Assembly: GCF_000208925.1 (NCBI RefSeq)
Contig: NW_001914882.1
Coordinates: 1 to 64,000 of the forward strand
Reading direction: 5' to 3'
Source of the DNA: Entamoeba histolytica HM-1:IMSS
Lineage: Eukaryota > Evosea > Mastigamoebida > Endamoebidae
DNA: 64,000 nt
Numbering within the stretch: position 1 is the first letter of the stretch; each line of letters begins with the position of its first letter. This document shows positions 1 through 11,475 of this stretch, piece by piece. The translations under genes were made by a program, and so were the position numbers. The notes under the pieces are model-generated. The model worked only from the letters and a program-made list of their open reading frames with translations, had not been told where the DNA came from and did no database searches.

Positions 1-753
1 AGAATAAAACATTAAACAAGAAAGGAATAACCAAATAAATAAAAATAAAGAAATTGCAAAGAAATAAAAGAATGAAATATATAGAAGAAATTAATTATTG
101 TGATTTGGAAATTGAAATAACTGAAATTAAATAAATTATTCTTTCTAAAAAATCAACAAGAAAGAAGAACAAGAAATAAATAAAACAATGAAATAAATAG
201 AAAACAAAATTACCAAAATATTTATGTTTGTAAAAGAAGGTATTGAATTTATTGAACATGAAGAACTAAAAAAATATTTTATCAGAACTACTTATCATAA
301 AGAAGAAATAATTAAAAAGATAATAAATATGTATAATGATTGAACATTATTAGAAAGACGATATGATTGTATTTCTACTGTATATTTGATGAAATAATTT
401 AAAAACAGTAAAGAAACTAAATTAATTTTTATTTAAATTTATTTTGAATAATTTAATATAAAATATGATATTTTATATTTTAAATAAACAATAATTTAAA
501 TAGAATGTTTAATAAATAAAATGATTAATTAATTGATTTATGAAATATGAATATTAAATAATATTTTATTCATTGAAACATTGATTATTTATCATTCTTT
601 TTATTTCATTTTGTTTAAATTACATTATTCTCATTATTATTCATTTCATTAATTTATTAATATTTAATATTTATTTGAAAATACAACAAAGAATCATTCT
701 TTCTTATTTATTTGTTATTTATTTCTTTTCTTGTTGGTATTCTTGAGATAAGG
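1..753. other. AT-rich stretch with possible coding remnant
   Basis: No intact gene is seen. Around 215-400 on the plus strand one frame reads as plausible but broken coding sequence (a run resembling FVKEGIEFIEHEELKKYF, then an in-frame TGA), which may be decayed mobile-element or gene sequence. The rest, especially 410-710, is simple AT-rich DNA with no ORF, RNA gene or repeat that I can recognise. The T-rich stretch near 690-730 precedes the LINE 5' end, as expected of a LINE target site. Confidence 0.4.
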
Positions 754-763
754 GATTCGAAGA

Positions 764-1868
764 TGGCATGTCAGAGACACCACAAAAAATATAGAAAAAC
801 AAATAATCAAAGAAGAAGAATTTCATATCAACTAAGAAATATAAATGATAGAAGAATGAGTGAAAATAGGTATTATCTGTATAGACAGATATACATGAAT
901 AATCACAATAATAATTACAATAATAATTATAACCATAAATATCACAACATAGATGATACAAATCATTTCACTCATCACTTCATTCATAATCATCGTCATA
1001 AACACTTTAATAATAATAAAAATTTCAATAGAAATAAACAATATCAATATAAGAAAAACAAATACCATAATAACACTCAAAGAAGGTATAAACAATATCA
1101 AAATAAGAAACAAAATAGAAATCAAAGAAAAGAAATGATTGAAATACAAAACCAAGAATATTGGAAAAGACTCTTTGAAGAAGAAATTAAAATACTTACA
1201 CCACAAGAAGTAGAAGAAATTAAAAATACCAAGATTAAAGAATATACATCATCAACAATATGGAGAAGATGGTATTTTCTTGCACGAGAAAAAAACAAAA
1301 ACAATCAGAATGGAAGAAGAGACTATTAGTATGACGATGGAAGAAGACAATAATCAATACAACCCAAATGAGATTAAAGACAATAGAATATACAATAACT
1401 ATGTAATGAGTATTGAAAGTGAAGAAGACGATGATAAAGAGTTTAATAAAAATAAAAGATGATTGATGAAGAGGAAAAAGGAATGAAAAGGAATGAATAG
1501 GAGAAGAAATAGAGAAAAAAGTGGAGGAGGATATGAAAGAGAAAGAAGAAATGAAAAAGGAAATACAAATAAAAGACCAAACCATAAAAAAACTAACTAA
1601 GGATATTATGGCATTAAAGAAGAAGCATGAGAATGAGATAAGCACAAAACACTGGTGTGATAAAAAAATATTCAAATTCTATGCCGAGTCTGAGAGGAAA
1701 ATGTTTGAAGTAAATAACTTAACACAACAATTATTATTCATGAAAGATAAATTATCTAAATTAGAAAATGAAAATACACAAGAAGAAAAGAAGAAAGATG
1801 AGGTAACTTACAATATAACAGACTCATCAGAAACACAAATAGTAAATGACCTCACCCCCATGTGGTAG
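764..1868 (+). pseudogene. LINE ORF1 remnant (basic region plus coiled coil)
   Basis: The 5' part reads MACQRHHKKYRKTNN and continues as an Arg/Asn/His-rich tract to about 1329 with no stop. A frame change and TGA codons near 1458-1484 follow, and then a charged coiled coil (1521-1868, about 115 residues, Lys/Glu heptads) that resembles ORF1 proteins of Entamoeba LINEs, thought to bind nucleic acid. The apparent start at 712 is a TTG inside flanking DNA and is not a real start. I see no CCHC knuckle. The identity is inferred from its position before the RT frame and from its composition. Confidence 0.55.
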
Positions 1869-2100
1869 TAGCTGATGAAATATCATCAAGTGAAGATGAT
1901 CTTCCAAAAAAAAAGAAAGTTAACGCAGAAATCAATTGAAGAAATGGATATTCATCATAAGAATATCATCACATTAGAATTAGACAAGCAAAAAAACAAA
2001 TGAAGTAAATAGACAGAGAAGAAGAAATTTAACACTCTATAAATGTTTTGTTTTAAAATTATTTGAAAGAAAATTAAGAGGTCAACTAAAAGAAGAAATA

Positions 2101-5100
2101 ATGGAAAGACTAATACAAGAATTTGGAATTAAAGTTAATGATATTAATGAATATAAAGAAATAATAAAGAAGACATTTAAAATAAAGAATGAAATTAAAA
2201 GAGAAATCAATAGAATAATGGAAGAAGAAATAATAAAACAACAATGGAAAGATAATGAATTAAAAGAAATAATATCCAAAATGAACAAGAAAGAGAAAGA
2301 AGAAATAGAAGAAGAGGAGGTAATGAAAATATTTAAAGAAGAATAAATGAAAGAGTAAGATGATGTACAATTTATTAATTATTATTACAATAAGAAGAAA
2401 GTACATCAAATAATTAATAATATTAATAAAAATGAAATATTAATAAATATATTAGATTATTATTATCATTATATTAAATCTGTAGCTTCCACTATTAACA
2501 TCATTAATAAAAATAAACAAGAAAGAAGTTGAAAGAAAAGTATAGAAGGAATATTACAAACAAAATATGTAGATTAAGAGATTTACTCAATAATAAACAA
2601 TATATGAAATTAAAAAGAATATTACATATTAAGAAATATGATATATATCATATTAAAATAAAAACAAATAAACAAATAAACTATTATAAATACCTCCGAA
2701 AGATGAAAATAATAGAAATAGAAGCAAGAAAGAATAATTGGAAAAGAATAAGATTGAATTATAAAATGATGAAATATGGGAAAAGATAATATTTAAATAA
2801 AACTAAATAAGATGATTATCCAGGTAATATCTCCACTATTAATTTCTGGAAATGAATCTATGAAACTAACACCAATATAGACTTCATGAATATTAATTTA
2901 TATGAAATATTAATAGAAAATAGAATTAATAATAGAATATCAATAATCATTCCAAATGAACTAGACTGTGATATTAAATTCATTGATAATTTGAAAGTAA
3001 ATTGAAAATGATAAAATACAATGATTTTGGATTAAATATTTAGAACAACCAAAGAAGTATTTAATAAAATTATTTAATGAATGGTTAAATAATCATAATG
3101 AAATACCTCCTCACTTTATTCAAGGAAGAACAATATTAATATATAATAAATGAGATAAATTATACCAACAGAATTACAGACCAATAACTTGCTTAAATTG
3201 TCTGTTAAAAGTATATACATCAATATTAATGATGAAAATAGAAAATCAATTGATGCTAAATCCAATTGAAAAACAGCTATCATTAAATCAAATTGGATGT
3301 AAGAAATACACATATGCATCAAAAGAATGATTATTATACAATACTATAATCAATCAATTATTAATAAAGAATAAATGGAAGTGGGTAGAAACATATTATG
3401 ACATATCCAAAGCATATGATAGTATTAATCATCAATGGATTAAACAATGCTTAATATATTTTAATATCCCACTTGTAGTAATTAATAGTATATTATATAT
3501 ATTAAATAATACACAACTTAATTTGTATTATAATCAAGAAAGTGTGGGTATGATTAATGTAGAAAGATGAATAATACAAGGTGACAGCCTATCTCCACTT
3601 TTATTTGTATTATCTATTGACATACTATCTAAACAACTAGATAAACAAATAAACAAATTAAATATAAAAATGAATGAAGAAGAAAAACAAGTCAAGTTAA
3701 ACCACATATTATATATTAATGATTTAAAGATAATGAATAATAGCCTCAATGAAATGGAAAAAGCCAACAAACTAACTAAAGAAATATTTAATGCAATAGG
3801 ATTAAAAATTAATGTAGAAAAGAGTGGGATAATGACTAATATTAATAGTCAAATAAATGGAGAATTAGCTGAACTACAAAGAGTAACTAATGATAATCCT
3901 TATAAATACCTTGGTATTGAAATAGGAGATAAAATAAATAATAATAAATATTGTACAAGAATATTAAATGATATATCTTCTATTTTATCATCATTAAATA
4001 ATATGAAGTACAGCAGCCTCAATACAATAAGAAAGATTAATAGTGATATAATCTCCAAATTAAGATATGGATTTTGTATTGTCCCATGGAAACTAGGAGA
4101 ATTGGAGAAGATAGATAAACAAATAAGAAAATCATTAATTCACCTCCAATTATATAGTAGAAATATTCCCAAAAGTAGATTATATGTTAAAATAAATGAA
4201 ATATGAATATGATTAATGTCAGCAAGAGATGAATGTGCTAAAGAATTATTAAGAATATATTTAAAATATAAGTGGAGATCAAGCACAGAAATATGAGAAA
4301 TGATAGAAGCAATAAAAGAAAATTCAAATGGAATAAATAAAAGAATGAAGAAAGTATTTGGTAAGAAGATTAATTTTAATGAATTAATGAATATAATAGA
4401 ATTAAATGAAAGAAAACATGATGTAAAGAAAGTATTTGAATGGGTAAATAATGAATTAAATGATACATATTTAAATGAATGGAAAGAAAAGAAATGTGGT
4501 GAATATATAAGATGTGCAAATTGCACTTTTAATGATAAGAAACTAACAGTAGCCACATGGAGGTCATTAAATATAAAAAGAAATGCATTCCTCCAAATAG
4601 TAAAAATGCAAGAAGGAGTAACTATGACAGGAAATATTAAATCTAAAATACTACAAAATGATGCTTTAAAATATTGTAAACATTGTCCTAACACAATTGC
4701 ATCTATTATTCATATATTGTTAGGATGTCCTGTAATGAAAAAGAATCAAATATTAAAACATGATTATGTATGTAAACAAATATTTAAACAGATATTAATT
4801 ACACAATTTAATGAATTTGATGCTATTGATTTTAATAATCATCCAAAATGTATTAATAATGATAAAATAGTCATAACTTACAATATTGATTTATTGGTTA
4901 GTGACAATTCATTTCCATGCTAGAAGACCAGATATATATTATCAAAATATTACAGAAAAGAAATGATATATTATAGATGTTGCTATATGTCAAGGTAATA
5001 ATTTAGAATTAAATTATATTCATAAAATAAATAAATACAAAGAATTACAAGAGAAATTAAGAAATAATAGAGAAATAATATATGTTGAAATAATACCTGT

Positions 5101-5215
5101 TATATTATCAATAAATTGATTAATACATAAAGAATCAGTAAGAAGATTAAAAGCACTGAAATTAAAATTAGAATTTCCCCTAAATCCTACGAACAATAAT
5201 AAACGAAAAAAACAA
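2101..5215 (+). pseudogene. LINE ORF2 remnant: reverse transcriptase and restriction-like endonuclease
   Basis: The RT core is clear: YRPITCLN-like motif near 3175, DISKAYDSINH near 3400-3430 (first catalytic Asp region), QGDSLSPLLFVLSID near 3577-3620, and the position of the catalytic YxDD box near 3710 reads YINDLK, so the second Asp is altered. Downstream are the thumb-like region and a C-terminal endonuclease with an RPD at about 4928-4937 followed by a later Asp (near 4976), fitting the PD-X(12-14)-D nuclease of EhLINEs. The frame is continuous from about 3003 to 4912 except for TGA codons at 3022, 3151, 3328, 3568, 4204, 4210 and 4294. A one-base shift near 4912 moves to the next frame, with TGA at 4964 and 5117. 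It is non-functional if TGA terminates. Confidence 0.85.
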
Positions 5216-5300
5216 TAATATAAAGAAATAAAATAAAAAGATTTATTAACAAAACAAGAAGAAAATCTAAATAATAAATAAAACATTAATTATTAATGTT

Positions 5301-5995
5301 TTTATCGTTTTATGATATTGTTATTCTATCTAATCAAATAATAATAAACTACAACTGTACTAACACTTAATTATCCAATTTTTATTTTTTCCGTATTTAA
5401 AATAATGAATATCAAGAGATACACAAAAAGAGAAATTCATATCAACCAGACATATAAATAAATAATAGAAGAATGAATGAAAATAAATATTATTTATATT
5501 AAAATAACAATTACATCATTTATATATGATTTATTTCATTTGTCATTTCATTTATTAATATCATCATTTATATCATTTTATTTTCTTATTATTCTTTCAT
5601 ATTATTTTATTTCATTATTTCTATTATTATTTATTATATCTCTTATTAAATTACATCATCATAATCAAATATATTTCATTATTTGATTTTGTATTAATGT
5701 TTGTGTGTTGTTTCTAACTTACAACCTTAGAATCTAAAACTCATTATTATATATATGTTAAGTTTTTGTTGTAGAAACAGAGTGAAAATTTACTCAATTT
5801 ATTTGTTGTTCAGACTATCCAAAAGATAAAATAATTCATTTCATTCAGTTGTTTTATTTTTATTATACATCATTCTAATATGTTATATAACAAAAAATTA
5901 CATTGAAATTATTATCATTTTTATTGTTATTGAAAAAATAACTCATTTCATTATTAATAAAACTGAATAAGTCTTAATTAAAATTCAATTATCAT
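5301..5995. other. AT-rich spacer with a LINE 5' fragment
   Basis: At about 5405-5500 the plus strand resembles LINE positions about 822-890 (shared runs such as TTCATATCAAC and ATAGAAGAATGA), so a small piece of another LINE 5' region lies just beyond the first copy. The 5477-5686 ORF is hydrophobic, low-complexity AT translation and is not called. The remainder up to the Hsp70-like gene is its 3' flank. Confidence 0.4.
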
Positions 5996-8014
5996 TTATT
6001 CAGAATTTTTGATGTAAGGTTCAAGATGTTGTTGAATTTTTTTCAGTTTTTCCTCATCAAATCCTAAATTCACAAATGCTCTCATTTTTTCAAGATACTT
6101 CCCTGTCTCTTTATTAAATATCTCAACTTCAACAAGACCACTTCTGTTTATTGTTGTTTTGTAAATTATTTTTAATTCTCCTGCTTTTAATCCAGGTGGA
6201 AGTCTTTCTATTGTTACTTCTGTGACAAGTTCCATTCCTTCATCATTTGTTTTCTGTCCTTCTCCTCTATAAATTGATATATTAACAGCCTTCTGATTAT
6301 CATATTCATTAACACGTACACCCTCAAAAGTAATTGGTAATTTTCTTCCTTTAGGTGCAAAAATACTAAACCCATTATTAACCAATCCAAATCCAAGTGT
6401 ATATGGCATTACTTGTGTTATATTATCTTCTTTATTTAATGATAATTGATATGCTCTATAAGAGGCTCCTTTCACAACACTTAGATATCCATCAGAACCA
6501 AATCCAATAATTTTCTTCTCTCCAAACATATCACAAATTGTTTTTTTAACAATTGGAATACAACACGAACCACCTATTGGTAAAACACAATCTACATCAC
6601 TTACATTCCAACGTGCACCTTTCATCACATTTTCTATACATCTTTTAATTCTGTCAATAAGCCTATCTTTCTTGCATTGTTCTTCAAATTCTTCTCTTGT
6701 GACTTCTATGGAGTCATTAAGTTCATTACAAATTGAATATAAATCAATTGGAGAATAACTTGAATTGCCAGAAAATGATTTTTTGACATCTTCAGCAATA
6801 TTTCTTATTTGTTTCATTGCTTTTAATTTCATCTTTTTAATTGATTTATTATCAGAAGATTTTACAACAAAGAGTCTTTGAAAACTAGTATCATCAACAC
6901 TCTCTTTGATTTTATCAAGAATAACTTTAATGAGAGAATCATCAAAATTATTTCCATCAAGACTAAGATCACTTTCATTACATATACATTCTGTTGTTTT
7001 TATTTCATTTAGAGCATTTGGTTCTTGTTGTTTTCTAAAGTCTTTTAGTTTTAATGTTATTTCATTATTCCAATTTGGATTTATTTCAGATGTATTAAAT
7101 GTAAATGGTTTGTCTTGATTTAATATTCTAGAAGCAGACCTTGTTAATTTGTCAATACTCAAATAAACATCTCTTTTTAATTGTCGTGTGCTTGGCAGTT
7201 CATACCATTTTGATGGTTCAAATAAATATAATTCATCTGGTTTTGTTTTTAGAGTTTCTTTTACTTTATCTAAAATACTATTTCTGATTTCTTCATCGTC
7301 TAGTTTTTCATACTTTGTCATTCCATCTCTATGTGTAATGCAACAGGCAACATCTGTTGTTCCTCCTCCACAGTCAATTACAATAATTTTAGATTTATCT
7401 TTCACATGATGTTCTCTTTGATATTCCAAGATTGAAGCAAATGGTTCTTCTAATGAAGTAATATCTTCAAATCCTGCCATTTTACAAGCTTGAATTGTTT
7501 CTTTCTTTTGTCTTGGTGTAAAAGAAACAGGGACAGTAACAACTACTTTTCCTATTTTTCTATTTCCAATTCTTTTAATAAGTATATTATACAATGTTCT
7601 AAGAACCATTGCTGATACTTCGATTGGATAAAAACTTTCTTGCTTTGATGAATCAAGAGGGTCTTCAACACACATTTTTATTTCATTATTGTCTGTTAAA
7701 ACTTCAAATGATGTAAAAATTGGTAATAAGTTTTTTTGTTCATTATAATGTTCAACTGTTTCTCCTATTAATCTTTTAGAGTCATGAAGACAAATACCAC
7801 CACTAGTCTTTGCTCTAATACCAACATTGTACTTTTTTAATCCATCACCTCCTTTAAATATTTCAACCCATGATGGTATTGAAAATTCATTATTTGATAT
7901 TTCAAGTACTTCTATTGGGTTTTTCTCATTTTCAGAATAAATAGCAATAGATGAATGTGTTATTCCTAGGTCTATTCCTACATGAATAGGTGCATTTAAT
8001 TTATGTAAACTCAT
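5996..8014 (-). CDS. Divergent Hsp70-family ATPase
   Basis: A 672-aa cytosolic-type Hsp70 relative with no signal peptide and no C-terminal EEVD or KDEL. The actin-fold ATP-binding motifs are present in order: VGIDLGITHSS (residues 12-22, phosphate 1), KVVVTVPVSF (156-165), DCGGGTTD (214-221, phosphate 2) and VLPIGGSCCI (about 480-490, adenosine loop). A long unusual insert occupies about 240-450, between phosphate 2 and the adenosine loop. The C-terminal region from about 530 (PYTLGFGLVNNG, ERLPPGLKAGELKI) matches the substrate-binding beta domain. Canonical cytosolic Hsp70s read DLGTT; here a Thr is Ile. The role is probably a specialised chaperone or Hsp110-like exchange factor, an inference from this divergence. 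The start ATG at 8014 immediately precedes the nucleotide-binding domain. Confidence 0.85.
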   Translation of the reverse strand: MSLHKLNAPIHVGIDLGITHSSIAIYSENEKNPIEVLEISNNEFSIPSWVEIFKGGDGLKKYNVGIRAKTSGGICLHDSKRLIGETVEHYNEQKNLLPIFTSFEVLTDNNEIKMCVEDPLDSSKQESFYPIEVSAMVLRTLYNILIKRIGNRKIGKVVVTVPVSFTPRQKKETIQACKMAGFEDITSLEEPFASILEYQREHHVKDKSKIIVIDCGGGTTDVACCITHRDGMTKYEKLDDEEIRNSILDKVKETLKTKPDELYLFEPSKWYELPSTRQLKRDVYLSIDKLTRSASRILNQDKPFTFNTSEINPNWNNEITLKLKDFRKQQEPNALNEIKTTECICNESDLSLDGNNFDDSLIKVILDKIKESVDDTSFQRLFVVKSSDNKSIKKMKLKAMKQIRNIAEDVKKSFSGNSSYSPIDLYSICNELNDSIEVTREEFEEQCKKDRLIDRIKRCIENVMKGARWNVSDVDCVLPIGGSCCIPIVKKTICDMFGEKKIIGFGSDGYLSVVKGASYRAYQLSLNKEDNITQVMPYTLGFGLVNNGFSIFAPKGRKLPITFEGVRVNEYDNQKAVNISIYRGEGQKTNDEGMELVTEVTIERLPPGLKAGELKIIYKTTINRSGLVEVEIFNKETGKYLEKMRAFVNLGFDEEKLKKIQQHLEPYIKNSE

Positions 8015-8216
8015 AACGAATCATAGAGATAATCAGTTCTTTAAAAATTGGTAACAAACATCATTTAATCTATTATAAAAATTCAAGATCTTTCATTTAT
8101 TATAATAATACTAATTAAATTAAAAACAAATAAAGTATTATTTGTTATTCTTTATTTTATAAAATCTCAAACAAAAAAAAAGAAATTTTACCAAAATGAG
8201 AAGTAAATTAAAACGC

Positions 8217-9347
8217 TTAGAAGCATTTTCTGTGGACAATAGCTGGTCCGGATTCATCATATTCTTCCTTGGTAATCCACATGTTTTGGAATGTAGAAAG
8301 TGAGGCAAGAATTGATCCTCCAATCCAGACTGAATATTTTCTTTCTGGTGGTGCAATAACCTTAATCTTCATTGTTGGTGGTGCTAATTGAATCATTTCC
8401 TTTTCAAGTCTGGTGTTAATACCTGGATACATTGATGTTCCTCCTGAAAGAACAATATTTCCATAAAGATCCTTTCTGATATCGACATCACATTTCATAA
8501 TTGAATTGTAGGTAGTTTCATGAATACCATTGCATTCCATACCAAGGAATGATGGTTGGAAGAGGGCTTCTGGGCATCTGAATCTTTCATTTCCAACAGT
8601 AATAACTTGTCCATCTGGAAGTTCATAGCTCTTTTCAAGTTCACTGCTTGATGCAGCTTTTTGCATTTCTTCATTGAAATCTTCAGCAACATAGCAAAGT
8701 TTTTCTTTAATATCTCTGACAATTTCTCTTTCAGCAGTAGTAGTGAAAGCATATCCTCTTTCAGTTAAGATTTTCATGAGATAATCAGTAAGATCACGTC
8801 CTGCAAGATCAAGTCTGAGAATAGCATGTGGAAGTGAGAATCCTTCATAAATTGGGACGGTGTGTGAAACTCCATCACCTGAATCCATAACAATACCAGT
8901 AGTTCTACCTGAGGCATATAATGAAAGAACAGCTTGAATTCCAACATACATAGCTGGGGTGTTGAATGTTTCAAACATAATTTGAGTCATCTTTTCTCTG
9001 TTAGCTTTTGGATTCATTGGGGCTTCAGTTAAAAGAACTGGATGTTCTTCTGGTGCAACTCTAAGTTCATTATAGAAAGTATGATGCCAGATCTTTTCCA
9101 TATCGTCCCAATTGTTAACAATACCGTGTTCAATTGGATATTTAAGTGTAAGAATACCTCTCTTTGATTGAGCTTCATCTCCGACATAAGCATCCTTTTG
9201 ACCCATACCAGCCATAACTGAAACGTGTCTTGGTCTACCAACAATGGATGGGAATACAGCTCTTGGTGCATCATCACCAGCAAATCCGGCTTTACACATT
9301 CCTGATCCATTATCTACAACAAGTGCTTGAACTTCTTCGTCTCCCAT
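8217..9347 (-). CDS. act: Actin
   Basis: A 376-aa conventional actin: filament-forming ATPase of the cytoskeleton, central to amoeboid motility and phagocytosis. The N-terminus [26 protein letters not shown] carries the phosphate-1 loop. The protein matches canonical actin end to end, finishing in VHRKCF. There are no introns. Codon use is biased to a few AT-rich but preferred codons, as expected for a very highly expressed gene. Several long ORFs in other frames are shadows of this gene. Entamoeba carries several near-identical actin genes, so this is one member of a multigene family. The upstream TATA-like and GAAC elements are annotated separately. Confidence 0.99.
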   Translation of the reverse strand: MGDEEVQALVVDNGSGMCKAGFAGDDAPRAVFPSIVGRPRHVSVMAGMGQKDAYVGDEAQSKRGILTLKYPIEHGIVNNWDDMEKIWHHTFYNELRVAPEEHPVLLTEAPMNPKANREKMTQIMFETFNTPAMYVGIQAVLSLYASGRTTGIVMDSGDGVSHTVPIYEGFSLPHAILRLDLAGRDLTDYLMKILTERGYAFTTTAEREIVRDIKEKLCYVAEDFNEEMQKAASSSELEKSYELPDGQVITVGNERFRCPEALFQPSFLGMECNGIHETTYNSIMKCDVDIRKDLYGNIVLSGGTSMYPGINTRLEKEMIQLAPPTMKIKVIAPPERKYSVWIGGSILASLSTFQNMWITKEEYDESGPAIVHRKCF

Positions 9348-9732
9348 ATTAATTGAATGTTTAGTTTAGTTTATTATGATCTTTAAATACCTGTCTTTTG
9401 GAGTTCACTCGTTATTAAACTTCAAAGTTCTCACTTTTTTTATATTTTTCACCTCCTTTTTATTTCTTTTTTTAGTTCATTTAAACAACACGATATTAAG
9501 TTTATAATAATAATTTTTTTCTGGAACATTCCATATCTTATTTTTTAGTTCTCTTTTAAAATTTAAATCACAAAAATATAAAAATGTTATTGATGGTTTA
9601 TTGTATTTTAATTTTCTTACAAAAGTATCTTTTAATATTAAAATGTCTCAACATAAAACATATTATAATACTTCTTTCTTTATAAAATTGAAAAATAAAA
9701 CGAAATAATTGAGGGGAAAAGTGAAACTTCAC
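9348..9732. other. Actin promoter and FeSOD 3' flank
   Basis: This 385-bp spacer holds the actin promoter (9375-9410), T-rich sequence and the 3' flank of FeSOD. No further gene or repeat is seen. Confidence 0.5.
9381..9390 (-). promoter_or_regulatory. Actin core promoter: TATA-like element (with GAAC upstream)
   Basis: On the minus strand GTATTTAAAG lies 34-43 bases before the actin ATG, matching the Entamoeba TATA-like consensus GTATTTAAA(G/C). About 13 bases further upstream is GTGAACTCC (GAAC at 9403-9406), matching the genus-specific GAAC element. Confidence 0.75.
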
Positions 9733-10305
9733 TTAGAGTTGTTCTTCAACGAACTTCCAGTTGACTACATTCCACCAATGTTCTAAGTAAGCAGCTCTGT
9801 TGTTTCTAGTGTCAATGTAATAAGCATGTTCCCAAACATCACAAGTTAATAATGGTTTCATTCCATTGGTCATTGGATTAACAGCATCATGAGTATCAAT
9901 AATCTCTAACTTACCATCATGTTCAACCAACCAACACCATCCACTTCCAAAATGTCCAACAGCTTTCTCAGTAAACTTCTTCTTAAATTCTTCTAATCCT
10001 CCAAAAGCAGCAGTTAATTTAGCAATTAATTGTTCAGATGGTTTAACTCCACATCCACACATACATTTCCAATAGAATGCATGATTCCATGCTTGGGCTG
10101 CATTATTATAAATTGCTTGAGTTGGCTTTTGTTTAATTAATTCTTCAAGAGTTTTATGTTCTTGTTCAGTTCCTTTTACAAGACCATTTAACTTATTAAC
10201 ATAAGTAGCGTGATGCTTATCATGATGGAATTCAAGAGTCTCTTTACTAATATGAGGCTCAAGAGCATTATAAGCATAAGGTAATTGTGGTAATTGGAAA
10301 GACAT
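9733..10305 (-). CDS. FeSOD: Iron superoxide dismutase
   Basis: A 190-aa Fe-type SOD that converts superoxide to oxygen and hydrogen peroxide, the main superoxide defence in this microaerophile. Metal ligands are visible at His27 (FHHDKHH), His75 (AWNHAFYW), Asp156 and His160 (DVWEHAYY). The family length is normal for iron SODs. The segment KCMCGCG (80-86) is unusually Cys-rich. No signal or transit peptide is present, so it is cytosolic. The gene is intronless. A TATA-like CTATTTAAAC lies about 33-42 bases before the ATG. The Fe rather than Mn assignment rests on overall resemblance to the known Entamoeba enzyme. Confidence 0.97.
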   Translation of the reverse strand: MSFQLPQLPYAYNALEPHISKETLEFHHDKHHATYVNKLNGLVKGTEQEHKTLEELIKQKPTQAIYNNAAQAWNHAFYWKCMCGCGVKPSEQLIAKLTAAFGGLEEFKKKFTEKAVGHFGSGWCWLVEHDGKLEIIDTHDAVNPMTNGMKPLLTCDVWEHAYYIDTRNNRAAYLEHWWNVVNWKFVEEQL

Positions 10306-10639
10306 TATTATCGAATGAAAATATTACTCTTTTTTGAGTTTAAATAGACTGATGAATTGTGTAGCTTTCTTATTCTTGTGAGGTTTTCTTCAGTAACTTT
10401 CACTTTTTCGGAGATTTTATCCATACAGAATCAAATAGAACAACTCTCCACATTTAATTTCGTTTCGTCATCTTTAATAGTCGTTAATTTGTACTACCTC
10501 AGTTTGTTGAATTACCAAAAGAGATGAAGTTTCAAAAAATTAACTACCAAATAACTAATTTTATCTATTATTTTGTTATCATTATTTTGTTATTTAAATA
10601 ATGTTTTATAATAACAGAAAAGTGTAGAAAAAAAAATAA
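10306..10639. other. FeSOD upstream spacer
   Basis: A 334-bp non-coding stretch between FeSOD and the LINE 3' end. It contains the FeSOD promoter and otherwise nothing recognisable. Confidence 0.5.
10338..10347 (-). promoter_or_regulatory. FeSOD TATA-like element
   Basis: Minus-strand CTATTTAAAC, 33-42 bases before the FeSOD ATG; position and core TATTTAAA match the elements before actin, CP-A3 and amoebapore A. Confidence 0.6.
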
Positions 10640-11475
10640 TAAAAAGCAATTAATTAAGTATTAATAGAAATAGTTTCTATTGTTCCTGGCTCAGGGGAGA
10701 CTAATCACATCAATGAGTCTTCTTCTATTAACTCTACGGAGTATGTTTGGTTGTGATTGAAGTAGTATTCTATGACATCCATCATGTTTTTTATTACAAG
10801 GTTTTTTATCTTCTTTCACAATGTTAATCTCAATTTTTAATTCTTTAATTAATCTAATACTTTATTTATTTATTAAACCATTTATTGAAATTACTACTGG
10901 AATTATTTTGACATCTTTTAATTTCTTGATTTTCATTAGCCTATTCTTTAATTCATTATACTTATTTCTTTTCTTCCAATATTCTCAATTAATATTGTGA
11001 TCAGCCACAATAGTCATATCAAATATTAGACTAGTTTTGTTCTTTTTATCTAATACGTATATATCTAGTATTTTGTGGTATTGTCCATCACTTTTAGGCA
11101 TTATTTGTTTGTTAAATATCATAGTGATATCTTTATATTGGAACATTGTTTCATATGGAGGTTTTATATTGTTTATTGAATGTATATTTTCTTATTAATC
11201 AATATGATAATGCATATATTGTCATGTTTTTCCATTTTTGATTTATTATGACCAATACAAGATAGTAGAATGTGTTCTGCTGTTGCTATCTTGTCTTTAC
11301 AAAGTGTTGAGTATTTCAGTCTTTCATTTTTCATTATTTTTGCTTTCTTATACCCACAAAATATTGCTCCATCTTGCATTTTAGTTAATTGTAGGAATGC
11401 ATTCTTTTTAATATTGATTGACTTCAATGCTTTCACTGTAGTAGTTTTATCTACTCATTTTGACTCAAACCAACG
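10640..11475 (-). mobile_element. 5'-truncated LINE, 3' stub
   Basis: This minus-strand fragment ends in the 3' sequence shared with the SINE at 34095: AGTCTCCCCTGAGC followed by CTATTAATACTTAATTAAT. It encodes the last part of ORF2: 11173-11436 reads MKALKSINIKKNAFLQ and continues through a region with Cys and His residues (CKDKIATAEHILLSC), which parallels 4561-4730 in the first LINE (RSLNIKRNAFLQ). Further downstream is a decayed endonuclease tail (FDMTIVADHN). It is truncated 5' near 11475, as is common for target-primed insertion. Confidence 0.8.

Larger units (their letters stand above)
754..5300 (+). mobile_element. Degenerate EhLINE-type non-LTR retrotransposon
   Basis: A LINE copy of about 4.5 kb in the sense orientation. 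It begins with the 5' motif GATTCGAAGATGGCA followed by TCAGAGACACCAC, shared with the SINEs at 34095 and 57514. An ORF1-like region (about 760-1870) is rich in Arg, Lys, Asn and Glu, and 1521-1868 encodes a coiled coil. The ORF2-like region runs from about 2100 to 5215 and contains reverse transcriptase and a C-terminal endonuclease. The 3' end is placed near the palindromic ACATTAATTATTAATGT at 5282-5298. The copy is broken by frameshifts and in-frame stops and cannot make full-length proteins under the standard code. Exact borders would need alignment to the EhLINE1/2/3 consensus sequences. Confidence 0.85.

Noticed and set aside
953..1304. Overlapping Ile/Phe-rich ORFs on both strands in the LINE ORF1 region
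   Set aside because: Shadows of the Arg/Asn-rich ORF1 frame.
3003..5215. TGA read as a sense codon across the genome
   Set aside because: Ordinary genes in the window use TGA as a stop (MOB1 copy 1 ends in TGA), so a general recoding is not supported; the LINE pattern needs another explanation.
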